From: JAKAIY01 sp963809385
GTDB taxonomy: Bacteria; Chloroflexota; Ktedonobacteria; Ktedonobacterales; JADMIN01
Assembly (NCBI GenBank): GCA_963809385.1
Contig: CAWEJL010000002.1
Location: 124,001-188,000, forward strand
Reading direction: 5' to 3'
DNA length: 64,000 nt
The notes under the pieces are model-generated. The model had not been told where the DNA came from. It searched no databases and worked only from the letters and a program-made list of their open reading frames with translations. Below, piece after piece: positions 33,426-41,788 of this stretch (its first letter is position 1; every line of letters starts with the position of its first letter). A program made the position numbers and the translations under genes.

Positions 33426-33442
33426 AGCGAGCGTGGTGGAGA

Positions 33443-33757
33443 CTACTCGCGCTCCACCGATTCAGGCTCGGTAGCCACACCCCGGCGTATCAGGGTGCGC
33501 AGGGCGTCCAGGCGGCCACGGAGCCACTCGGGGCTGCGGCCGCTGACCGGCTTGCCGCCGCGCGTCGCTGTGTAGATGCGGGCCGCATGGGTCACGGCCA
33601 GCACAAGCTGTCGCTCGGTCGGCGAATAGCCGCGCGACGCGCCCCAGGCGTAATCACGCATGATCGTGCTGAACCCGGCGCGGTAGTCCGCCGAGCCCTC
33701 CACGTCCGCTATCTCACCATCGAGCCCTTGCGGCTCGTCGCCAAACGATTGCGCCAC
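33443..33757 (-). CDS. Hypothetical protein, 104 residues
   Basis: No family recognised. It is a mostly helical soluble protein with no Cys and no membrane segment. Notable stretches are FSTIMRDYAWGASRGYSPTE, VTHAARIYTATRGGK and EWLRGRLDALRTLIRRG. It starts with GTG at 33755-33757, with GAAGGTT eight bases upstream, which supports expression. It lies 50 bp downstream of the HesB/IscA carrier gene on the same strand, and a 15-bp hairpin follows its stop. The two could form a small Fe-S related operon, but there is no direct evidence for that role. Confidence 0.6.
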   Translation of the reverse strand: MAQSFGDEPQGLDGEIADVEGSADYRAGFSTIMRDYAWGASRGYSPTERQLVLAVTHAARIYTATRGGKPVSGRSPEWLRGRLDALRTLIRRGVATEPESVERE

Positions 33758-33807
33758 ACCGACAACCTTCCACGCGACTCTCGCGCCTCACGCCCGATCA
33801 GACGGGA

Positions 33808-34200
33808 CTAGTGACCGCAGCCGCAGCCGCGCGCCTGGCCGCTGTCGCCGGCGGTCTTGAAGCTATGGCCACAGCCGCATGTGGAGACCGCCTGCGGGTT
33901 GTTGACGGTGAAGCCAGCGCCCATCAAGCTGTCTACGTAGTCCACTTCGCTGCCTGAGATGTAGTCGGCGCTCATGTCGTCAATCAGCACGCGCACGCCC
34001 GTGACCTCGAAGACGCTATCGCCGTCCTGGGTCTCGTCGAGCGTCATGCCATACTGCAAGCCAGAGCAGCCGCCGCCGGCCACGAAGATGCGCAGCCCCA
34101 GCTCAGGGTTGCCCTCAGCGTCCAGCAGTTCGCGAACCTTCTCCGCCGCGGCTGGCGTCAAGGTGATAAGCGCAATCCGCGTCTCGGTCTCGTCAATCAT
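33808..34200 (-). CDS. A-type iron-sulfur cluster carrier (HesB/IscA/ErpA family)
   Basis: Carrier that receives [2Fe-2S] or [4Fe-4S] clusters from a scaffold and passes them to target proteins. It is 130 residues. The three conserved cysteines are C45 in AGGGCSGLQYG and C108/C110 in STCGCGHSF. An unusual C-terminal tail adds a second CGC (C126, C128, in GCGCGH), about 16 residues after the family's usual end. ATG 34198-34200 gives the normal N-terminus; GGAGGA stands 11 bases upstream, and an in-frame GTG at 34221 is an alternative. The scaffold genes are not in this window. Confidence 0.9.
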   Translation of the reverse strand: MIDETETRIALITLTPAAAEKVRELLDAEGNPELGLRIFVAGGGCSGLQYGMTLDETQDGDSVFEVTGVRVLIDDMSADYISGSEVDYVDSLMGAGFTVNNPQAVSTCGCGHSFKTAGDSGQARGCGCGH

Positions 34201-34342
34201 GGGGTGCTGTTCCTCCTGCACGCGGACGTGACGTTCTGCATCTCGCTCGCCGCGGCTTTTGTGGCTATCGCATCAAAGCCCAGGCCAGGACAAACGGGTG
34301 ATACACCCGCGCTGCCCCAACACTTCACTTCGTACAGTAATT

Positions 34343-35737
34343 CTACGCGCCAACGTCAAGAGCGTCAATGCTATCAGCCGCGCGGCGGCGTCCCCAGGCA
34401 TTCCAGGCCACCCTGCCGGCATCCACCGCCACGAGCGCGCATACGACGAGCCATGCCCAGTCAATCGGAGCCCGCAGCCGGTAGAACTCCGCGTAGGACG
34501 CCACCGCCGTCATCGCGATGGCGCCAACTACCGCGAGCGTCAGCAGCGCGATGACGAACAGCGCCGGGTCGCGCCAGCCGCGCCACAGCCGCCACGCCAG
34601 CCACAGCGCGACCAGTGGCAGCGCGAGATACGTCAGCAGCTCATCCCGCGCCACGACGCGAGCCAGCCTGTAGCCAATGGTATTTCCACCACGAGCATCC
34701 ATTCCCGGCGGCGCCAGCCACACCCGCACAGCGTCGCGCGCGGTATCAATGGCGTAGCGCGCCGGATCGTGGAAGATGACGTAGCGCGCATAGACACCCA
34801 GCGCCCGGTAGTAGTTTCCCGAATAACCATACTTTTCGGCGAAGGTCCACGGCAGGTCGCCACCTTGCGCGGCGAACTCTCGCGCGTCGCGCTGGATGGC
34901 CTGGAATTGCGGCGGAACTGGTTTGCTCAGCATCCGGTACTCCAACGCTTTGCCGAACAGATTCGCGTCCGAGACGTACGAGACGCCGTAATAGCCGTTC
35001 ACCGCGCCATTGAGCGCCACATAGCCGCCCACCAGGCCGTAGACCAGCGCCAGCGCCAGCCCAAGCGCCGCCAGCTCGCGCCTTGCCCAGCGCAGGCCAA
35101 TCGCCCGGGCAAGCAGCGCCAGCCCAACCAGCGCAGGCAGATAGAGATAAAACGGTCGCGTCATGATGGCCAGCGTGGAAAACACCGCGAAGGCGACGCT
35201 CGCTCCGGGAGTGACACGCCGCGCCAAGCGCTCCACCACGAGAAACAGCGTCACCGTCAGCCAGCATGAGAACGTCTCGTCGCGAATACTGTACGCCCAG
35301 TCCAGCATGTAGAGGTTCAGCGCCACCGCCGAGGCGATCGCGCACGCGATCCAGGGCCGCCACATCAGACGGTACGCCAGCAGGTACACCTCGAACGCCG
35401 TAATGGAGAACAGCGCAAGCTGGATAGCCACCACCGCGTAGGGATTCTGGTCAGGAAACACGGCGAAGACCAGCGCCAGAAACATCGGGTAGCCAGGCGT
35501 CCGTTTGGGGTCCGCTACTTGCCCCGTCGCGATGATCTTGCGCGCCGTGGCGAGGTATTCACTGGAATCAGGCGAGCTGGGGATGGCGGGATGAGTGCTA
35601 TACAGCGCCAGCAATGACGCCAGCGTAGCCAGCGCGACCACGAGAAGCGGTATGCCATGAGTCCTCAGAAAGTCCCGCGCGCGATCGCGTGAAAACGTCT
35701 GTTTTACCGGCGCCAGCGCCGCGCTCGCCCACTCCAT
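34343..35737 (-). CDS. GT-C fold membrane glycosyltransferase (GT39/ArnT-like)
   Basis: Integral membrane protein of 464 residues with about ten helices. The first extracytoplasmic loop has SSPDSSEYLATARKI with the acidic residues expected for GT-C catalysis, then DPKRTPGYPMFLALV. A later cytoplasmic/periplasmic loop has DETFSCWLTV, and a soluble stretch (about residues 260-340, with QFQAIQRDAREFAAQGG) lies between helices. These enzymes move sugars from polyprenyl phosphates to lipids or proteins; donor and acceptor are unknown. GAGGAAGC precedes the ATG at 35735-35737, and an adjacent GTG at 35740 could also be used. It is part of the minus-strand run with the D-Ala ligase. Confidence 0.75.
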   Translation of the reverse strand: MEWASAALAPVKQTFSRDRARDFLRTHGIPLLVVALATLASLLALYSTHPAIPSSPDSSEYLATARKIIATGQVADPKRTPGYPMFLALVFAVFPDQNPYAVVAIQLALFSITAFEVYLLAYRLMWRPWIACAIASAVALNLYMLDWAYSIRDETFSCWLTVTLFLVVERLARRVTPGASVAFAVFSTLAIMTRPFYLYLPALVGLALLARAIGLRWARRELAALGLALALVYGLVGGYVALNGAVNGYYGVSYVSDANLFGKALEYRMLSKPVPPQFQAIQRDAREFAAQGGDLPWTFAEKYGYSGNYYRALGVYARYVIFHDPARYAIDTARDAVRVWLAPPGMDARGGNTIGYRLARVVARDELLTYLALPLVALWLAWRLWRGWRDPALFVIALLTLAVVGAIAMTAVASYAEFYRLRAPIDWAWLVVCALVAVDAGRVAWNAWGRRRAADSIDALDVGA

Positions 35738-35863
35738 CACCGCTTCCTCGCTGTCTCATCACTGGACAAAGCGCCACTCTCCCTCGCGCCCGCGCCCCAT
35801 GGCAGTGCGCCAATCCCTGGCTTGCTATGCCGTATGACGCGACAGCGCAAGCCAGGTAACGCC

Positions 35864-37066
35864 TCAGCGCGGGCCAGTCTTGCCGCCGCCGAGCAGCGGG
35901 TTGATGCGTAACAGCGAGGAGTCGAAGGAGTACGTGCTGCGGCGCTTCTCGCGGCGGCGGGCCTGGGCGTAGCCGATGAGCGTGGTGAGCAGGTCGGGGA
36001 ACGACACGCCCGAAGGCTCCCAGAGGTAGAAGGAAAGCGAGCCAGGGAGTGTATTGATCTCATTGACGTAGTAGACGCCCGTATCAGGATGGACGAGGAA
36101 ATCCACCCGCGAGACGCCCGCCGCGCCAATCGCGCGGAAGGTCTTTACGGCGGTGTCCTGGATGGCGCGCGTCAAGTCATCGGAGATGTCAGCGGGGATG
36201 ATGCGGCGTGAGCCTTTCATGCCCTCGCCCTTGCCGCCTTTGAGATACTTCTCATCGTAGCTGAGTGTGCCGGCGATGACGGGCCGCTCGCAGACGGAAG
36301 CTCGCGCTTCGTTCGCGTCGCCCAGCACGGAGCAGTTGATCTCGGCTATATTCTGCTGGGCAGGCTCGACCATCACCCGGCTGTCATAGGTCGCGGCGAC
36401 ATCAATCGCAAACTGGAGCGCCGTGCGGTCCTCCGCACTGGAAACGCCGATGCTGGAGCCGAGCGAGACGGGCTTGACGAAGACCGGATAGGGGAAGGCG
36501 GCTTCGATCTCGGTGAGCACAGCGTCAGGCTCGCGCTGCCAGCGCGCGCGGGTGAGAGCATAGTCGGGCAGCACGGGCAAACCCGCCGCGCGCAGGGCGA
36601 CCTTGGTCATCAGCTTGTCCATGCCGATCGCTGACGCCTCGACGCCACATCCCACATACGGCAGATCGGCCAGTTCGAGCAGTCCCTGGATCGTGCCATC
36701 TTCGCCGTGCGAGCCGTGCAGGAGCGGAAAAGCGATATCCAACGGCTCGATCTCCGGCTCCGCCGCCTTGCCGCCGAACAGCCCCTTGCGCTCGGGCGCC
36801 TTGCGCGGAAGCAGGCCAGGCTGGGTCGCGTCCGCGCTGAAGAGCACCGGCTCCGCGAGCGTCTGGAGCTTCTCCAGGTCGGTGTAGTTCGCCAGGTCCA
36901 TCAGCGCCGCGCCAGTGAACCAGCGTCCCTCTTTGGAGATGTAGATCGGGATCGGCGTATAGCGGTCACGCGGCAGCGCGGCCATAGCCTGATGCGCCGT
37001 CAGCGCCGAAACCTCATGCTCGACCGAGCGTCCACCGAAGATCATACCGACACGCAGCGGGGGCAT
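35864..37066 (-). CDS. ddl: D-alanine--D-alanine ligase
   Basis: ATP-grasp ligase that makes the D-Ala-D-Ala dipeptide for peptidoglycan. It is 400 residues, longer than the E. coli enzymes. VGMIFGGRSVEHEVSALTA is the N-terminal signature. PLLHGSHGEDGTIQGLLEL, then YVGCGVEASAIGMDK, FVKPVSLGSSIGVS and the magnesium site YYVNEINTLPGSLSFYLWEP follow. The active-site omega loop (YDEKYLKGGKGEGMKGSRR) is several residues longer than in DdlB, so substrate preference (D-Ala versus D-lactate or D-Ser) should not be assumed. ATG 37064-37066 has AAGGAG at seven bases. A perfect 14-bp palindrome sits 41 bp upstream. Confidence 0.9.
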   Translation of the reverse strand: MPPLRVGMIFGGRSVEHEVSALTAHQAMAALPRDRYTPIPIYISKEGRWFTGAALMDLANYTDLEKLQTLAEPVLFSADATQPGLLPRKAPERKGLFGGKAAEPEIEPLDIAFPLLHGSHGEDGTIQGLLELADLPYVGCGVEASAIGMDKLMTKVALRAAGLPVLPDYALTRARWQREPDAVLTEIEAAFPYPVFVKPVSLGSSIGVSSAEDRTALQFAIDVAATYDSRVMVEPAQQNIAEINCSVLGDANEARASVCERPVIAGTLSYDEKYLKGGKGEGMKGSRRIIPADISDDLTRAIQDTAVKTFRAIGAAGVSRVDFLVHPDTGVYYVNEINTLPGSLSFYLWEPSGVSFPDLLTTLIGYAQARRREKRRSTYSFDSSLLRINPLLGGGKTGPR

Positions 37067-37107
37067 TACTCACTCCTTGGGGCTGTCTGACGACGGTGTG
37101 GTGGCGA

Positions 37108-37121
37108 GCTGCCCGGGCAGC
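37108..37121. promoter_or_regulatory. Perfect 14-bp palindrome upstream of ddl
   Basis: GCTGCCCGGGCAGC is a perfect palindrome in the 112-bp gap between the GT39-like gene stop and the ddl start. It could be an operator. A loopless palindrome folds poorly as an RNA terminator. Confidence 0.4.
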
Positions 37122-37178
37122 GGCGCGCGCCCTCATGGTAGCCCCCGCGCTCCCTTATCCGCAACCAGTCTAGGAGCT

Positions 37179-39341
37179 TCAAGGAACGGCGAGCGGCGAA
37201 AGCGTAATTGAGCCATCGTCGTTGATCGTCGCTTGATTTAGCCCTGAGCTATTGCTCGTGGCTTCCGGCTTCATCGCCACCGGCGCCTGGCCACCATTCA
37301 GCGCGGAGAGGAAGCGCAGCGAGCCAGCGGTGCGAATGTCGGGGCCGGCTGTTCCGCTCCGCAGGCTCAGGCGCAAATCACCGCCAGGCGTGAGTGGCAG
37401 GATGGTATAGAGCGTCTCGCCCGCCTGCCAGCGCTGCGCCTCGCAGGTTGTGGAGACGGATCGGCCGCCCTCCGCGGCGCTGACCGTGAAGAAGCGGGTT
37501 TGGCCCACTGGCGCGCGGGCAGCGACAACGTTCCAGCCTACGGCAATCGCTCGCGTTCCCAATGGAGCAATGGTCGCGAGTTGGAGAGAGTCGCCAGCGC
37601 CATCATCGAAAAAGATCGGGGGCGGCGTCCGCGCGCCGGAAGGGGCGCCGCCAGGCCCGGACATCTGGTAGACAGGGTAATCTGGGCCGCCCATCATCCG
37701 CAGCGCGCCCACAGGCTGCGCCCCAGCGACACTGGCCAGCAGCGTGGCGGCAGGGGTGTTGGGGGCCGCAGAGGTGATGAGCCAGCTCTTCGTCGTGGAA
37801 GCGGATGGAAGCGACAGGCAGTCGGGCGTCATGGTCACGCGGTCAGCGCGCTCGCCCGCGAAGATGTAGTCCGCGGGCAGGCGGTAGCGCGGGTCGCTGG
37901 GCGTGATGACTTCGACGGTCGTCGCGCCTGTTTGCCGCTGGAGTTGGTCCAGCTCGCTCGCGCCGGCCTGAATGACGCTCAGCGGATAGCCATAGTTGTC
38001 GTAGGCGTTGAAGGTGGCGGCATTGGTGAGCGATACGGGATAACTAATCCACTGCGCTGAGCGCGCGACGACCAGCAGCAGCATCCCGACCTCCAGCGCC
38101 AGGGCCGTGAGCGAGGCGAGGCGCACGCTACGGGGGCGTAGCTGGCGCGCAAGCCAGGTAATCGACGAGACGGCTCCAACCGCCGAAACGATGAATGCGG
38201 TGGGATACAGCACCATCAGGTAGTGCGCGAATAGGCCAGCGCTATGCCGGATCATCAACGCGACGGGCAGGCTGACACTGAGCCACAGCAGCAGGTTGAT
38301 CTTCCAGGAATCGCTGGCGCGCAGGCCACGATAGAGCGCAACCAGCCACGCGCGCGCGGCGGCGACCATACCTTGCTCGCGCCGCCAGGGCAGCGCGCGC
38401 GCCGGACGAAGAATGCGCGCGGTCAGCACGATCCAGCCAATGGCGAACAGGATGGTGGCAAGAACATTGAGCGCGAGGAAGGGGAGCGCGGAGCCAGGGA
38501 AGCTGCCACCCGGGCTGCCAATCGCCTGGTAGAGATAATAAAACACAGCGGGATTGATGTGGCTCTGCCCCGTCGCGTATGCGCGCGCGGCGCGCAAATC
38601 GGAAAAGCCGCTCAGCGCCTCCCAAACCAGCGTGGGCGCGACGAGCGCCAGCCCGATGACCGCTGACACGACCCACGCCCACCAGCGCGGGAAGCGCGGC
38701 GCGAGGAAGGCGGCTACCAGCGTCACCGGCGCCAGCAGTGCGGCGGTGGGATGCAGCAGCGTGGCGAGCGCCAGCAGCGTCACGTTCGCCGCGAACCAGC
38801 GGCGGCGGCCTTCAACGGCTCCGAAGTAGAGCGTCAGCGCCCAGAGGATCAGCAGCGGCGGCAGATAGTTCTGCTGCCAGATGAAGCGGCTATAATTGAT
38901 CGCCGCGCCACACGAAGCGAAGAGCAGCGCGCTGAGTGACGCGACGCGCCGCCCGAAGTAGCGCAGGGTGAAGATATAGCACAGCGCGACGCCCAGCACA
39001 TTCCATAGCGCGACGCTGATGACGACCGGCATGGGGTTGGCGGTGAAGGCCGCGAATGGCAGCAGGAGATAGATACTGAGCGGCGGATTCAAGGTATGGA
39101 TAGATGAAGGAATGCCGGTCAGCGGGATGAGGCCGCGCGTCACGCTCGCCCGCGCCAGAACCATCAGCCTGGTCTGGTCGTCCAGGTACTGCGTGAGATC
39201 GAGCCGCCACAGGCGCAGCACAGCGCCGAGCGCCAGCGCCAGCCAGAACTCCCAGTGCCGCGCCCAGCCCCAGCGCGCGGGCGTTACCGCCGCGCTCGTC
39301 CGCTCGTCCGCCGTGCGGGTCGCAATCCGCCCCAGATCCAT
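37179..39341 (-). CDS. Large GT-C membrane glycosyltransferase (GT39/PMT-like)
   Basis: Membrane protein of 720 residues. About eleven helices occupy residues 30-460, followed by a soluble domain of about 260 residues on the external side. The first loop reads DLTQYLDDQTRLMVLARA, the acidic loop of dolichyl-phosphate-mannose-type transferases. SSIHTLNPPLSIYLLLPF and INYSRFIWQQNYLPPLLIL are also typical. The C-terminal part (from VSLTNAATFNAYDNYG) has beta-rich segments such as GTRAIAVGWNVVAARAP and may bind carbohydrate. The target is unknown; protein O-mannosylation or cell-wall polymer assembly are options. It is divergent from the Nudix-TM gene with 234 bp between starts. Confidence 0.72.
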   Translation of the reverse strand: MDLGRIATRTADERTSAAVTPARWGWARHWEFWLALALGAVLRLWRLDLTQYLDDQTRLMVLARASVTRGLIPLTGIPSSIHTLNPPLSIYLLLPFAAFTANPMPVVISVALWNVLGVALCYIFTLRYFGRRVASLSALLFASCGAAINYSRFIWQQNYLPPLLILWALTLYFGAVEGRRRWFAANVTLLALATLLHPTAALLAPVTLVAAFLAPRFPRWWAWVVSAVIGLALVAPTLVWEALSGFSDLRAARAYATGQSHINPAVFYYLYQAIGSPGGSFPGSALPFLALNVLATILFAIGWIVLTARILRPARALPWRREQGMVAAARAWLVALYRGLRASDSWKINLLLWLSVSLPVALMIRHSAGLFAHYLMVLYPTAFIVSAVGAVSSITWLARQLRPRSVRLASLTALALEVGMLLLVVARSAQWISYPVSLTNAATFNAYDNYGYPLSVIQAGASELDQLQRQTGATTVEVITPSDPRYRLPADYIFAGERADRVTMTPDCLSLPSASTTKSWLITSAAPNTPAATLLASVAGAQPVGALRMMGGPDYPVYQMSGPGGAPSGARTPPPIFFDDGAGDSLQLATIAPLGTRAIAVGWNVVAARAPVGQTRFFTVSAAEGGRSVSTTCEAQRWQAGETLYTILPLTPGGDLRLSLRSGTAGPDIRTAGSLRFLSALNGGQAPVAMKPEATSNSSGLNQATINDDGSITLSPLAVP

Positions 39342-39504
39342 CGTTACCTTGTCCTGACCGCTCTATCGTCGTGCGGAGCTGCCGCTCCTTGTAGCGCGCC
39401 TTCCTCACACTGGTGACGGATGAGTCCCGCGCCAGCAACAATGCCTAGCCGCACGCGATGGGGCCGGAAGCTGGCGAGCGCGCTTCACATCGCCTGGCCG
39501 CCTA

Positions 39505-39513
39505 TGGTATAGT
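39505..39513 (+). promoter_or_regulatory. Extended -10 promoter of the Nudix-TM operon
   Basis: TGGTATAGT: TATAGT (39508-39513) preceded by the TGn extension. No clear -35 box. It would start transcription near 39520, 56 bases before the Nudix ATG with its GAGGAGGG site. Confidence 0.5.
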
Positions 39514-39575
39514 CGCCTCAATCCGCGCCTAGCGCAAGCAGGAACACCAGGCCGCGCGGACTGAGGAGGGAGCGG

Positions 39576-40925
39576 ATGGGCGCAGGAGAAGACGGCGGCG
39601 TGATCTATCACGGCGCCCTGCTGACGCTGCTAACGAGACGGGCGGTGGGGCCGGATGGCGGTGATCGACTGTATGAAATCGTCGAGCACCCACCAGCGGT
39701 CGCGGTGGTCGCCGTGTGGCGCAGAGATGGCCAGCAGCCGGAGGTCGCGCTGGTGCGGCAGCCGCGCCCGGCGATTGGCGGCGAAACGTGGGAGTTGCCA
39801 GCGGGCATGACCCGCGCGGGAGGCGCCGAGACGCTGGAAGAGGCCGCGCGCCGCGAGCTCCGCGAGGAGACGGGCGCGGAGGGCGGCGTCTGGTCGCAAC
39901 TGGGACAGGTCTACACCTCGCCGGGCTTTACGGATGAGCGGATCACGCTCTTCCTGGCCGATGACGTCGAGTTGGTCGCGGGCGCGACGCCGGACGCGAG
40001 CGAGATCACATCACTCAGCTGGGTCCCGCTACCGGAGGCGATCCAGCGAGTGGAGCGCGATAGCCAGGCGGACGCCAAGACGACGCTCGGGCTCCTGCTG
40101 GCGCGCGACCAGATCGAGCGGCGCGCACGCGCGGAAAAGGATGGCCCCATGTTTTCACCTGATTCCACGATCCCATTCGCGTCTTCAGCGCCAGTGGAGG
40201 GAGCCGCGTCCTCTCGCGACGTCAGCTTCCGGCTGGAGAACCTGCTCTTGCAAGAGTACAGCTACGCCAGCTCCACAGCCTATCAGGCGCTGGAAGACCG
40301 GGCGCGGATGTTCAATCTGTACCTCGTACTGATTGGCGCGCTGGCGACCGGCGTCGGGGTAATTACACAGCTTGGACATAGCATCGGCAGCTATGCGCCA
40401 GAGATCATCGTATCGCTGCTGGCGATCATGGGCGTCGTGGGCATCGCGTTCTTCATCAAACTGATTCGCCTGCGGCAGGCGTGGCGCGAAAGCGCGATCA
40501 CGATGAATATCATCAAAGAGCATTATATCCAGATGTTCATCGAGGAGAAGCCGGATGCCGCGCACCTATTCCGCTGGCGGCTGCGGACGATGCCGACGGG
40601 TGAAAAGCGCACCAGTATCAGCTTCGTGGTATGCATGACCGTTGCGCTGCTGGGCAGCCTGTGCTTTGCCTCCGCCGCGCTGCTGGCGCTGGCGGACTGG
40701 GTGGCGCCCGCGTTGGCGTCAGCTGTTCCTGCGCTCACGGGCATCGCTAACGCGGCGCCGTGGCTCCTAGCGGCGCTCGTCGCCTTCGTCTCATACACCC
40801 TGCATCAGATCTACTTCAACCATGAATTCGACCGCAAACGCGAGGCCGCCGCGCTGACGAAAGCCGTGAGCGAGGCGGGCCTGCCAGAGAGCATCCTGAA
40901 GCCGGGGCCAGCGGCGAACAGCTAG
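39576..40925 (+). CDS. Nudix hydrolase fused to a four-helix membrane domain
   Basis: A 449-residue two-part protein. Residues about 1-185 are an ADP-ribose pyrophosphatase-type Nudix domain: WELPAGM, the Nudix helix ETLEEAARRELREETGA and VYTSPGFTDERITLFLA. The spacing between the first Gly of the Nudix box and the Glu is two residues longer than the usual G-x5-E; the REL-x-EE-x-G core is intact. Residues about 200-449 hold helix pairs at 245-298 and 348-414 around a cytoplasmic stretch WRESAITMNIIKEHYIQMF...LFRWRLRTMP. This half is paralogous to the next gene. An in-frame ATG at 40149 (residue 192), with AAAAGGA nine bases upstream, might also give the membrane half alone. A signalling role is a guess. 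Confidence 0.8.
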   Translation: MGAGEDGGVIYHGALLTLLTRRAVGPDGGDRLYEIVEHPPAVAVVAVWRRDGQQPEVALVRQPRPAIGGETWELPAGMTRAGGAETLEEAARRELREETGAEGGVWSQLGQVYTSPGFTDERITLFLADDVELVAGATPDASEITSLSWVPLPEAIQRVERDSQADAKTTLGLLLARDQIERRARAEKDGPMFSPDSTIPFASSAPVEGAASSRDVSFRLENLLLQEYSYASSTAYQALEDRARMFNLYLVLIGALATGVGVITQLGHSIGSYAPEIIVSLLAIMGVVGIAFFIKLIRLRQAWRESAITMNIIKEHYIQMFIEEKPDAAHLFRWRLRTMPTGEKRTSISFVVCMTVALLGSLCFASAALLALADWVAPALASAVPALTGIANAAPWLLAALVAFVSYTLHQIYFNHEFDRKREAAALTKAVSEAGLPESILKPGPAANS

Positions 40926-40973
40926 GCGACATCACGAGAGCAGGTAGAGAAATGACGGGAGAGGATGCCTGAC

Positions 40974-41759
40974 ATGCCGCTTGATCCAACAACCATGCCC
41001 TTCCCGCGCGAGCGCGTGGCCGCCGAGAGCGCGGAAGGCGGCGCCCAGCGGATGGGGCTGAAAGCGGAAAGCATCCTGATCGAGGAATTCAACTATGCTG
41101 GCGTGGTCGCCTATCAGGCCCGCGAGGATAGCGCCAATCTCATCAATGTGTACCTGCTGGCGACGGGAGCGATGGTGACCGGACTTGGGGTGGCGACGAG
41201 CGCCTATTCGGCGACGACGCGCGTGACGGTCGGCTTCATCAGCGTGACGGGGCTTCTGATCTATGCGCTCTTCAGCTTCGCCTTCTTCACGCGTCTGCTC
41301 GGATTGGAACAAGAGTATCGCGATGGCGCGCAGGCGATGGGCGTGATCCGCGAGTTCTATATCGCCAGCTTGCGCCCCTCCATGCCAGAGATCGAGCTGG
41401 CGTTTCACTGGCGGCTGCGGCGGCGGCCGCGTGGCGCCACGCTGGTAGGTGGCTCACCGCTCATCGCGTGGGTCATCGCGCTGCTGGGAGCGTTCTGCAT
41501 CGCTGGGGCGGTTGGCGAGATACGGCTGCTCAACAGTATCCTCGCCAACATCTACGCCCCATACGCCACAGAGTCCGCGCTGGGACAAACAATTCCCTTC
41601 TTCTGGGAGTCCCTCCTGGGCTTGATAGCGTTGGGCGCGCAAATCGCCTACTTTCTGATCGCCGAGCGGCGCTTTCGGCGGCGCGCGCGGGCCGAAGCGG
41701 CGGAGCAGGCGGAGCGAATCGAAGCGGCGTTCGTCCATGAGGCGCGCTCTCGCGCATAG
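40974..41759 (+). CDS. Four-helix membrane protein, paralogue of the Nudix-TM C-terminal half
   Basis: 261 residues and no known family name. It repeats the architecture of the membrane half of the preceding protein: a leading motif ESILIEEFNYAGVVAYQARE (compare ENLLLQEYSYASSTAYQALE), a helix pair at about 56-108, the cytoplasmic segment YRDGAQAMGVIREFYI...FHWRLRRRPRG, a second pair at about 162-182 and 211-232, and an Arg/Glu-rich C-terminal helix. Start: ATG 40974 has AGAGG nine bases upstream; ATG 40965 overlaps that SD and is less likely. The gap to the Nudix-TM gene is 48 bp. The pair probably forms hetero-oligomers in the membrane (inference). The layout vaguely recalls SLATT-type 2TM effectors, which I cannot confirm. 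Confidence 0.7.
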   Translation: MPLDPTTMPFPRERVAAESAEGGAQRMGLKAESILIEEFNYAGVVAYQAREDSANLINVYLLATGAMVTGLGVATSAYSATTRVTVGFISVTGLLIYALFSFAFFTRLLGLEQEYRDGAQAMGVIREFYIASLRPSMPEIELAFHWRLRRRPRGATLVGGSPLIAWVIALLGAFCIAGAVGEIRLLNSILANIYAPYATESALGQTIPFFWESLLGLIALGAQIAYFLIAERRFRRRARAEAAEQAERIEAAFVHEARSRA

Positions 41760-41788
41760 TGGCGCCGTGAGAGAGTGGGTGGTGGACC

